Part shown: positions 1 to 6,317 of the stretch, one piece after another
Position numbering within the stretch: the stretch's first letter is position 1
How the letters are laid out: each line of letters begins with the position of its first letter
Assembly: GCA_020347545.1 (NCBI GenBank)
Contig: CP070731.1
Span: 1,958,928 to 1,969,924 of the forward strand
DNA: 10,997 nucleotides
From: Flavobacteriaceae bacterium
GTDB lineage: Bacteria > Bacteroidota > Bacteroidia > Flavobacteriales > Flavobacteriaceae
Direction: 5' to 3'
Position numbers and translations under genes: made by a program
Notes under the pieces: generated by a model
The model's database searches: none
The model's input: only the letters and a program-made list of their open reading frames with translations
Told to the model about the DNA's origin: nothing

Positions 1-1351
1 CAGGAGCTCCCATTTTTGCACCGATTGCCGCAGGAAGAGCAAAGCCCATGGTACCTAAACCACCCGAAGTCACCTTGCTTTTACCTTGGTTAAATTTACT
101 ATACCTGCTGGCTACCATTTGATGTTGTCCCACGTCAGATACGATCACCGCATCTCCTTTGGTTTCTTTATTTAGCGCTATCATGGTTTCAGCCATGGTA
201 AGCCCGTCACCTGAAACATTGATCTGTCCGTCAATTACTTCCTTATACTCAATATCGTATAAGTCATTAAATTCCTGCATCCATTCTTTATGTTGCCTTT
301 TTTCAATTAAAGGCAAAATAGCAGAAAGGGTATCTTTTACATTCCCTAATACGGCTACATCAGTTTTTACATTTTTGTCAACCTCCGCAGGATCGATTTC
401 AAAATGTACAATCTTAGCTTGTTTCGCATAGGTAGCAAGGTTACCTGTTACCCTGTCATCGAATCTCATACCAACAGCGATAAGAACATCACACTCATTG
501 GTCAGTTTATTGGGTGCATAATTTCCATGCATACCCACCATACCAACGTGTAACTCATGATCAGAAGGCAAAGCGGATAATCCGAGTAAGGTAGACGCAG
601 AAGGAATTCCCGCCTTTTCAATAAAGTCCTGAAATTCTTTCTCAGCCTTTCCTAAAGTAAGTCCCTGGCCCCAAACAATAAAAGGTTTTTTGGCCTTGTT
701 GATCAAGACCGCCGCTTCCTCTATTTTATTTGGCTCCATCTCAGGAACAGGTTTATAACTTCGTACTTTTTCGCATTTATTATATTCAAATTCAAGTTCT
801 CCAAACTGTGCATCCTTGGTGATATCGATCAATACCGGACCAGGGCGCCCTGACTTGGCTATGTAAAAAGCTTTCGCCATCACTTCAGGAATCTCTTCTG
901 CCTTTGTGATCTGGTAATTCCATTTTGTTACCGGGGTCGAAATACTGATAATATCAGTTTCCTGAAAAGCATCACTTCCCAAGAGGTGAGATCCTACCTG
1001 ACCGGTGATGCAAACCAAAGGTGTTGAATCTATTTGCGCATCCGCAATACCGGTAACCAGGTTTGTTGCTCCAGGTCCTGAAGTTGCAATTGCGACACCT
1101 ACCTTATCTGAAACTCTGGCATAACCCTGAGCCGCGTGTACGGCTCCCTGTTCATGCCTGGTGAGCACATGATGAAGTTGTTTTTCATACTTAAAGAACT
1201 CGTCATAGACCGGCATGATGGCTCCCCCAGGATATCCGTAAATCAAGCTTACTCCTTCCTCAAGAAGAGACTTAACAACAGCTTCTGCTCCTGTAATTTT
1301 TACGCTTTTTTTATTTGTCACTTTTTCCGATGTTTTTGTTATTGTATCCAT
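1..1351 (-). CDS. ilvB: Acetolactate synthase large subunit, partial (C-terminus off the left edge)
   Basis: Thiamine-diphosphate enzyme that condenses two pyruvates to 2-acetolactate, or pyruvate with 2-oxobutanoate, the first shared step of valine, leucine and isoleucine synthesis. The reading frame is open from the ATG at 1351 to the window edge, giving 450 residues. Visible in order: a GYPGG turn at 39-43; the TPP-activating glutamate E67 in RHEQGAVHAAQGYAR; SGPGATN at 91-97; GQVGSHLLGSDAFQETD at about 117-133; GRPGPVLIDI near 168-177; a central domain with GMVGMHGNYAPN; and at the edge GLGTMGFALPAAIGA, the start of the C-terminal TPP-binding domain. The rest, including the GDG...N motif, lies outside. 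The start follows ilvD by 25 bases on the same strand, so the two are almost certainly co-transcribed; the small subunit ilvN would be expected next, off the window. The first 16 residues are a polar, weakly conserved lead-in. Product assignment is very secure; catabolic AlsS is unlikely given the ilvD context. Confidence 0.97.
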   Translation of the reverse strand, partial: MDTITKTSEKVTNKKSVKITGAEAVVKSLLEEGVSLIYGYPGGAIMPVYDEFFKYEKQLHHVLTRHEQGAVHAAQGYARVSDKVGVAIATSGPGATNLVTGIADAQIDSTPLVCITGQVGSHLLGSDAFQETDIISISTPVTKWNYQITKAEEIPEVMAKAFYIAKSGRPGPVLIDITKDAQFGELEFEYNKCEKVRSYKPVPEMEPNKIEEAAVLINKAKKPFIVWGQGLTLGKAEKEFQDFIEKAGIPSASTLLGLSALPSDHELHVGMVGMHGNYAPNKLTNECDVLIAVGMRFDDRVTGNLATYAKQAKIVHFEIDPAEVDKNVKTDVAVLGNVKDTLSAILPLIEKRQHKEWMQEFNDLYDIEYKEVIDGQINVSGDGLTMAETMIALNKETKGDAVIVSDVGQHQMVASRYSKFNQGKSKVTSGGLGTMGFALPAAIGAKMGAP

Positions 1352-1376
1352 AATAACAATTTAGTTTAGGTATCTA

Positions 1377-3062
1377 TTAGAACTTATCTGTCACGCATCC
1401 TTCTGAAGCAGAGGAAACCATTTTTGCATATTTATAAAGTATTCCCTTTTTATGTTTTGGCTCAGGTGCTTTCCACAAGGCTTTTCTTTCCTTAATTTCC
1501 GAATCACTCAAATCCACATCAATTGTGTTCTTCCCGGCATCTATGGTTATCATATCACCATCCTTGATCAATCCGATAACACCTCCTGACTGTGCTTCAG
1601 GGGTAATATGCCCCACCACAAATCCATGCGTACCTCCTGAAAAACGTCCGTCTGTAATCAGGGCAACGGTTTTTCCAAGACCTGCTCCCATGATCATTGA
1701 TGTTGGCTTTAACATTTCAGGCATACCCGGCCCCCCTCTGGGCCCCACATATCTTATCACGACAACATCGCCCTTGGAAACTTTACCGGCACCAATGCCG
1801 TCATTGGCTTCCTGTTCGCTGTCAAATACAACCGCCTTTCCTTTAAAAAGGTTTCCTTCTTTTCCACTAATCTTAGCCACAGCACCCTCCGATGCAAGGT
1901 TACCAAACAATATTTGTAAATTCCCGGATGATTTCAGGGCTTTATCCGTCGGATAAATAACTTGCTGATCCTCTTCAAATTTTAAAGGTGAAACGTCTGC
2001 CAGATTCTCCGCCAGCGTTTTACCGGTCACTGTCATACAATCCCCGTGCAAAAATCCTTTGTCAAGCAAATATTTCATCACAGCGGGTGTTCCTCCTACA
2101 CCGTGAACGTCTTCCATCAGATATTCCCCGCTGGGTTTAAGATCAGCTATCAATGGGGTCCTGTCACTCACTCTTTGAAAATCCTCCAAAGTAAAATCGA
2201 TCCCCGCAGCATGAGCGATGGCCAGGTAATGCAAAACTGCATTCGTGGATCCACCAAGGGCGTTAACCAGGGCAACGGCATTTTCCAAAGACTTCTTGGT
2301 AATGATATCTAAAGGTTTTAAATCAAGCTCAAGCAGGTTCCTTACCGCAGCGGCTATTCTTTCACTTTCTTCATTTTTATGAGGATTTTCTGCAGGTATG
2401 GAAGAATTATAGGGTAGAGCAAATCCAAGTGCTTCAATAGAAGACGCCATGGTATTTGCCGTATACATCCCCCCACAGGCTCCTGCTCCCGGAATAGCTC
2501 GTTTGATTATTTCCTTGTATTCTCCCTCAGAAATTTCTCCTGAGATCTTCTGTCCTAAAGCTTCAAAGGCCGATACGATGTTCAACTTTCTTCCTTTGTA
2601 ACTTCCCGAAGCTATGGTTCCTCCATATACCATAAGGGATGGACGATTTAATCGCAACATGGCCATGATCGCTCCTGGCATGTTTTTATCGCAGCCCACT
2701 ACAGAAACCAGAGCATCATAACTCTGTGCATTCATTACAACTTCTATGGAATCTGCAATAATATCTCTCGAAGGGAGTGAATAATTCATCCCGCTTGTCC
2801 CCATGGAAATCCCATCACTAACACCAATAGTATTAAATACGAGCCCTACCTGATCTTTCTTATTTACTTCTTCTTTAATCCCGGCGGCCAGTTTGTTTAA
2901 ATGCATATTGCAAGGATTCCCGTCATAGCCCGTACTCGCAATTCCCACTTGAGGTTTCTTCATGTCTTCCTCATTCAGACCGACAGCATATAACATGGCC
3001 TGTGCCGCGGGCTGGGTCGCATCCTGGGTAAGTCGTTGACTGTATTTATTTAGTTGCTTCAT
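1377..3062 (-). CDS. ilvD: Dihydroxy-acid dehydratase
   Basis: Dehydrates 2,3-dihydroxy-isovalerate and 2,3-dihydroxy-3-methylvalerate to the 2-oxo acids that precede valine/leucine and isoleucine. The protein has 561 residues. Three iron-sulfur cysteines are visible: C51 in GNPCNMH, C124 in VGCDKNMPG and C196 in GAGACGGMYTANTMAS. The last two lie in the two family signature regions. Further landmarks are NALGGSTNAVLH (268-279), GPRGGPGMPEM (440-450) and DGRFSGGTHGFVVGHITPEA (471-490). The cysteine arrangement and the length below 570 residues resemble the plant/actinobacterial type that carries a [2Fe-2S] cluster, rather than the longer, oxygen-labile E. coli type; the cluster type is inferred. 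The ATG at 3062 is preceded by an AT-rich sequence with no Shine-Dalgarno, usual for Bacteroidota. It is the first structural gene of the ilv operon and sits behind a leader peptide and terminator at 3261-3375. Confidence 0.97.
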   Translation of the reverse strand: MKQLNKYSQRLTQDATQPAAQAMLYAVGLNEEDMKKPQVGIASTGYDGNPCNMHLNKLAAGIKEEVNKKDQVGLVFNTIGVSDGISMGTSGMNYSLPSRDIIADSIEVVMNAQSYDALVSVVGCDKNMPGAIMAMLRLNRPSLMVYGGTIASGSYKGRKLNIVSAFEALGQKISGEISEGEYKEIIKRAIPGAGACGGMYTANTMASSIEALGFALPYNSSIPAENPHKNEESERIAAAVRNLLELDLKPLDIITKKSLENAVALVNALGGSTNAVLHYLAIAHAAGIDFTLEDFQRVSDRTPLIADLKPSGEYLMEDVHGVGGTPAVMKYLLDKGFLHGDCMTVTGKTLAENLADVSPLKFEEDQQVIYPTDKALKSSGNLQILFGNLASEGAVAKISGKEGNLFKGKAVVFDSEQEANDGIGAGKVSKGDVVVIRYVGPRGGPGMPEMLKPTSMIMGAGLGKTVALITDGRFSGGTHGFVVGHITPEAQSGGVIGLIKDGDMITIDAGKNTIDVDLSDSEIKERKALWKAPEPKHKKGILYKYAKMVSSASEGCVTDKF

Positions 3063-3260
3063 TAAAGAGAATAATAATTTTTATGTTTTTGATATTCTTA
3101 TATTAAAATCTTCTATTCTTTAAATAATCCTCAAAAATACTCAGGCTTTGACCGATTGGCTGATTGCTATTTACCATATTACAATATCCAATACCACCTG
3201 AAATTACCTTATTCACTGATTATCATTATTTTATCTGCTCTAATTTACAAGGTTTAACAT
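3063..3260 (-). other. Long untranslated leader between the attenuator and ilvD
   Basis: About 200 bases of leader RNA lie between the terminator's T-run and the ilvD start. No second terminator or leader peptide rich in branched-chain residues was found. The stretch holds a possible 24-codon ORF (3103-3177), and a TANNTTTG-type box (TATTTTTG, complement of 3132-3139). The latter has no TTG at the right distance upstream: the nearest is about 42 bases away. The last 60 bases before ilvD are extremely AT-rich and probably unstructured, which suits translation initiation without a Shine-Dalgarno. Confidence 0.5.
3103..3177 (-). CDS. Possible small ORF (24 residues) in the ilvD leader
   Basis: An ATG at 3177 opens 24 codons ending in TAA at 3103-3105; a GTG at 3216 in the same frame would give 37 residues. 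The peptide contains GQSLSIFEDYLKNRRF, and the segment at 3140-3165 has a noticeably higher GC content than its AT-rich surroundings. It is not enriched in Ile, Val or Leu codons, so it does not look like a second attenuator peptide. I do not recognise it. It could be a small protein, a remnant of an older gene, or chance. Only conservation of the peptide in relatives would lift it above a candidate. Confidence 0.18.
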   Translation of the reverse strand: MVNSNQPIGQSLSIFEDYLKNRRF

Positions 3261-3287
3261 AAAAAAAACCTTCCCGAAGGAAGGTTT
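3261..3287 (-). terminator. Rho-independent terminator of the ilv attenuator
   Basis: Read on the minus strand, a perfect 9-bp stem (AAACCTTCC pairing with GGAAGGTTT) closes a TTCG tetraloop on a C-G pair, the especially stable cUUCGg arrangement. It runs straight into eight consecutive T residues. It lies 28 bases beyond the stop codon of the leader peptide and about 200 bases before ilvD. It therefore stands inside the operon leader and would end transcription before ilvD unless prevented. It would also stop read-through from the upstream gene ending at 3435. Confidence 0.92.
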
Positions 3288-3314
3288 AAATAGTTATGCA
3301 TAACGCCACTTCCT
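3278..3314 (-). promoter_or_regulatory. Proposed antiterminator hairpin competing with the terminator
   Basis: In the minus-strand RNA, AGGAAG (complement of 3309-3314) can pair with CUUCCU (complement of 3278-3283), which forms part of the terminator's 5' arm and loop. Between them lies GTTATGCATAAC (3293-3304), a perfect 12-base palindrome that can fold as a 4-bp inner stem. The two folds cannot coexist with the terminator stem. AGGAAG begins one base after the leader stop codon, so a ribosome sitting at the stop would cover it and free the terminator, while one stalled at the Ile codons would leave it free. The pairing is seen in the sequence; the switch is inferred. Confidence 0.6.
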
Positions 3315-3315
3315 G

Positions 3316-3375
3316 TCAAATCCGCCGGGACCCGATAATAATGACTGCTACACTATGTAAATTAAATTGCTTCAT
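3316..3375 (-). CDS. Ile/Val leader peptide of the ilv attenuator (19 residues)
   Basis: ATG at 3375 to TGA at 3316-3318 encodes MKQFNLHSVAVIIIGSRRI. Residues 9-14 are Val-Ala-Val-Ile-Ile-Ile (codons GTA GCA GTC ATT ATT ATC, at 3334-3351), with a Leu at residue 6 and a final Ile directly before the stop. The peptide lies between a good Bacteroidota promoter about 10 bases upstream and a strong intrinsic terminator 28 bases downstream, ahead of ilvD. This is the arrangement of classical leader peptides such as those of the enterobacterial ilv operons: slow decoding when tRNA-Ile or tRNA-Val is uncharged should favour the antiterminator. Its product has no expected function beyond being translated. 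The gene is far below usual annotation length limits. Confidence 0.85.
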   Translation of the reverse strand: MKQFNLHSVAVIIIGSRRI

Positions 3376-3390
3376 TTTAAAATGTTGTGA

Positions 3391-3424
3391 CAAATCTAGA
3401 AAAAAATAATCTCGAATTCCAAAA
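3391..3424 (-). promoter_or_regulatory. Promoter of the ilv operon (Bacteroidota sigma-A type)
   Basis: On the minus strand TTTTG (complement of 3420-3424) is followed, after 21 bases, by TAGATTTG (complement of 3391-3398). This is a full match to the Bacteroidota TANNTTTG -7 box with an acceptable -33 spacing (17-23). The expected transcription start is near 3384-3387, some 10 bases before the leader peptide ATG. The promoter begins only about 10 bases after the stop codon of the upstream gene. Confidence 0.75.
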
Positions 3425-3434
3425 TTTCGCAAAC

Positions 3435-4979
3435 TTATTTATACTTATGTTTTGATTTCTGTTTAATGATGGTTTCAACAGGAACATTTTGGATTTTGCT
3501 TTCCAGCCAGGATATGATATCCAAATACATAAATGATCTTTTTTCATAAGGATGATTCTCAAACACTTTCAGTTCTTTGTGTAATTCCACAAAGGCATTC
3601 TTCAATTCATGCGGATAGATATTACTTAAATTCCGGAGGAAGCTAATAATTCTTTGCTGAACCAAATGCAATTCATTCATTTTGATCAGGAATTTGTAGG
3701 TGGATTTGATCAGAGCTTCCAGGTTTTGATCCATTCCGGCTTCATAATGCGCCACAAGATTTAATATTCTGGTAAAACACAAGAGATCCTCTCTCATGCC
3801 CAGTTGTCTGTTCTTGATAATTTTTTCGAGATAGAAAATGCATTCTTCATATTTCGAAGCTCCAAAATACAAGCTTGCGAATTTATAGTAAAAAACCATT
3901 ACATGATGATCATCAATTTTTGACCGATGACTCTCAATTTCATCCAAAACTTCAGGAATAAGATTTAATCCGAGATTAAAATTACCTTCTAAAAAATAAA
4001 GGTTTATCTTGTTGAGGTAGAGGTATAGAAAGGCCAGTGATTCTGTATTTTCATTGATGAGAAAACTTTGGGAATTAAGCTCATCTTCAAAAAAATTCAG
4101 GGTGGATCGGAATTTTGTCAGATGTTGAATTAAAAAAAGCGATTCCAACAAATAATTGATCCCTTTGAGATAGAAAACCGGATTGGTCTTTTTCATTTGT
4201 GGGTTATAGTAAAAAAGATCTACCCATTTTTGTGCGTATCGATACCCCAATACAAAATCCTGGACAATAAAACTATACCACAAGTAAGCCTTGTATAAAT
4301 ACAATTTTTCAATAAGGCCCAATTGTTTAATATCATATTCAGGAAGCGATTTTTTAAAGAATAATTTAACTTCTTCAAAGTCTTTATCATTACTCACATA
4401 TCCCTTTTTCAACAACCTGCTGTACAATAGCAAAGACAAATTCGACAATTTACTCAATAAAAGGGTCCTTTCTCCAAGGTCCCTGGACTGAGAAATCAGA
4501 TCGTCTGCACGACTACTTAAACTTCGGGTTATATATTGAGACTCAACCACCTTTTCCAACTCAACTATACTGAATGCCAGGGCTGTATCTTCATTTGCAA
4601 GGGCGATTGATTTCGCCTTATCCAGCACTTTCAGACTTTGTTTATGAAGCCCCTTATTAAAAAGTATTGTCGCAAAATCCAACTGCTCACGCACCTGCAT
4701 TTTTGCATTTTTGTGTATGGGGTTAAGCTTTAGGCTAACGAGAATCTGCCTGTAGAGATGTGCTTTTGAATTCGAAAGTTGCTGCTTTTTTATGTTTGTC
4801 TTTGCAAGTATTTGTTTTTCGTCAAAAACCTCCAGCTTGTCCAGAACTGAAAAAAGGGCGATAAAATTCTTTTCGGAATTTCCTCCGAGTCGACCGGCAT
4901 ACAATTTAAACTGCCTTTTTTCCGATTTGGTCAGGGATTTGACCAACAAAAAAAGTGCATCGGATTTTTCCATAGACAT
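3435..4979 (-). CDS. Conserved-looking TPR-like helical protein of unknown function
   Basis: Predicted cytoplasmic protein of 514 residues, with no signal peptide or clear membrane segment. It is helical throughout and rich in Leu, Lys, Phe and Tyr. A basic N-terminal block (LVKSLTKSEKRQFKLYA, 12-28) is followed by a region resembling a small helical domain (37-90). Helix pairs resembling tetratricopeptide repeats then follow, most clearly at about 100-130 (NKGLHKQSLKVLDKAKSIA), 316-350 (EGNFNLGLNLIPEVLDEI) and 362-390 (YFGASKYEECIFYLEKIIK). No catalytic motif and no convincing helix-turn-helix is visible. The tail is lysine-rich. The ATG at 4979 was taken as start, but the ATG at 4973 (MEKSD) is equally possible. 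It lies between the ilv operon, whose promoter starts just after its stop, and the divergent leuA; no own terminator is seen, so its transcript would run into the ilv attenuator. A scaffold or regulator is conceivable, but function is unknown. Confidence 0.85.
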   Translation of the reverse strand: MSMEKSDALFLLVKSLTKSEKRQFKLYAGRLGGNSEKNFIALFSVLDKLEVFDEKQILAKTNIKKQQLSNSKAHLYRQILVSLKLNPIHKNAKMQVREQLDFATILFNKGLHKQSLKVLDKAKSIALANEDTALAFSIVELEKVVESQYITRSLSSRADDLISQSRDLGERTLLLSKLSNLSLLLYSRLLKKGYVSNDKDFEEVKLFFKKSLPEYDIKQLGLIEKLYLYKAYLWYSFIVQDFVLGYRYAQKWVDLFYYNPQMKKTNPVFYLKGINYLLESLFLIQHLTKFRSTLNFFEDELNSQSFLINENTESLAFLYLYLNKINLYFLEGNFNLGLNLIPEVLDEIESHRSKIDDHHVMVFYYKFASLYFGASKYEECIFYLEKIIKNRQLGMREDLLCFTRILNLVAHYEAGMDQNLEALIKSTYKFLIKMNELHLVQQRIISFLRNLSNIYPHELKNAFVELHKELKVFENHPYEKRSFMYLDIISWLESKIQNVPVETIIKQKSKHKYK

Positions 4980-5013
4980 CGTAATAAAATACCCTTATCT
5001 ATTTGATTAACAG

Positions 5014-5040
5014 AATCTTAAAAGATTTACAAATAATTTG
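5014..5040. promoter_or_regulatory. Two adjacent short palindromes in the divergent intergenic region
   Basis: AATCTT-AA-AAGATT (5014-5027) and CAAAT-A-ATTTG (5030-5040) are each perfect inverted repeats, three bases apart, in the 149-base region between the TPR-like gene and leuA. They are candidates for a regulator's binding site serving either direction. In sequence this AT-rich, repeats of this size also arise by chance. Confidence 0.25.
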
Positions 5041-5073
5041 AATGTAGTAAACAGCTCAAAGAAAATCTAAACC

Positions 5074-5097
5074 TTAAAGGATTTCCCTTTAATTTTG
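5074..5097 (+). promoter_or_regulatory. Putative leuA promoter -7 box with overlapping inverted repeat
   Basis: TAATTTTG at 5090-5097 matches the Bacteroidota -7 consensus TANNTTTG and would start transcription near 5103, about 26 bases before the leuA ATG. No good TTG is found 17-23 bases upstream, so the promoter may need an activator or may be weak. A 7-bp inverted repeat (TTAAAGG at 5074-5080 pairing with CCTTTAA at 5086-5092) overlaps the box. It could act as an operator or, if transcription began upstream, form a weak hairpin. Confidence 0.4.
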
Positions 5098-5128
5098 ATT
5101 ATTCAAAAGTGATAAAAAATATTTAATA

Positions 5129-6304
5129 ATGAGCAAAAATCAAGTCCAAATATTCGACACGACATTGAGAGATGGCGAGCAAGTTCCTGGTTGTAAGCTA
5201 AATACACCAGAAAAATTAATCATTGCTGAACGCCTTGACGAACTAGGAGTCGACATAATTGAAGCCGGATTCCCCATATCCAGCCCTGGAGATTTTAACT
5301 CTGTTGTTGAGATTGCAAAACTGGTAAAAAATGCTACGGTTTGCGGACTTACAAGAGCAAACAAGAAGGATATCGATGCAGCGGGTGCAGCTTTAAAACA
5401 GGCCGTAAAACCAAGGATACATACTGGAATAGGAACCTCTGAATCTCATATAAAATTCAAATTCAATTCCACTCCGGAAAAAATAATTGAACGAGCAAAG
5501 GAAGCCGTTAAGTATGCCAAAACTTATGTTGAAGATATTGAGTTTTACGCTGAAGACGCGGGAAGAACGGATAATGAATTTTTAGCCAAGATCTGTGAAG
5601 AAGTTATAAAGGTCGGTGCAACAGTCTTAAATATTCCGGACACTACAGGATATTGTTTACCTGAGGAATATGGTGCAAAAATGAAATACCTGAAGGAAAA
5701 TGTGAAGGGCATTGAAAATGTTATACTTTCTTGCCATTGCCATAATGACCTGGGGCTTGCAACTGCCAATTCCATTGCCGGGGTTCAGAACGGGGCACGA
5801 CAAATAGAATGTACCATTAACGGTATCGGGGAAAGAGCAGGAAATACGGCCTTGGAAGAGGTTGTAATGATTATGAAACAGCATCCCTACTTGAATCTTG
5901 ATACAAATATTAATACACAGTTATTATACAATACCTCTCAGATGGTGCAACACCATATGGGAATCCTTGTTCAGCCTAATAAAGCTGTTGTTGGCGAAAA
6001 TGCATTCGCTCACAGTTCGGGTATACATCAGGACGGGGTGATCAAGAACAGGGAAACATATGAAATTATGAATCCATCGGATGTTGGAGTGAACGAATCA
6101 TCCATTGTCTTGACAGCAAGAAGCGGAAGAGCCGCTTTAGCCTATAGAGCTAAAAAAATCGGTTTCGATCTTACCAAAATTGAACTTGATCAAATTTATC
6201 CTGAATTTTTAAAAACGGCGGATAAAATGAAAGAAGTTGGAGATACTGAAATTGAAAGAATCATCAAGAACGCTAGGGTCAGCACAGATAAAATAGCCTC
6301 GTAA
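5129..6304 (+). CDS. leuA: 2-isopropylmalate synthase, short form without the regulatory domain
   Basis: Condenses acetyl-CoA with 2-oxoisovalerate (the product of the IlvD step), the first committed step of leucine synthesis. The 391-residue protein has the HMGL-like TIM barrel with FDTTLRDGEQ at 9-18, GFPISSPGDF at 48-57, EDAGRT at 142-147, HCHNDLGLATANS at 203-215, NGIGERAGNTALEE at 231-244 and HSSGIHQDGV at 295-304. By alignment with E. coli LeuA the metal ligands are D15, H203, H205 and N239. After the barrel come the helical subdomains (to about 385), and the protein then stops. The roughly 130-residue C-terminal domain that binds leucine in full-length enzymes is absent. The stop at 6302 is followed at once by leuB, with no remnant of the domain between them, so this is a genuine short form rather than a recent truncation. 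Close identity to LeuA at the substrate motifs makes citramalate or homocitrate synthase less likely. Confidence 0.93.
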   Translation: MSKNQVQIFDTTLRDGEQVPGCKLNTPEKLIIAERLDELGVDIIEAGFPISSPGDFNSVVEIAKLVKNATVCGLTRANKKDIDAAGAALKQAVKPRIHTGIGTSESHIKFKFNSTPEKIIERAKEAVKYAKTYVEDIEFYAEDAGRTDNEFLAKICEEVIKVGATVLNIPDTTGYCLPEEYGAKMKYLKENVKGIENVILSCHCHNDLGLATANSIAGVQNGARQIECTINGIGERAGNTALEEVVMIMKQHPYLNLDTNINTQLLYNTSQMVQHHMGILVQPNKAVVGENAFAHSSGIHQDGVIKNRETYEIMNPSDVGVNESSIVLTARSGRAALAYRAKKIGFDLTKIELDQIYPEFLKTADKMKEVGDTEIERIIKNARVSTDKIAS

Positions 6305-6317
6305 CGAGGATTGGAAC

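Noticed and set aside
1525..1956. Plus-strand ORF of 143 codons opposite ilvD.
   Set aside because: It is a shadow of the strongly conserved ilvD coding sequence; its proline- and serine-rich product reflects antisense reading of that gene.
3377..3562. Minus-strand ORF of 61 codons overlapping the end of the TPR-like gene and the ilv promoter.
   Set aside because: It is out of frame with the TPR-like gene, resembles no family, and lies over the promoter; the 19-codon leader in another frame explains the region better.
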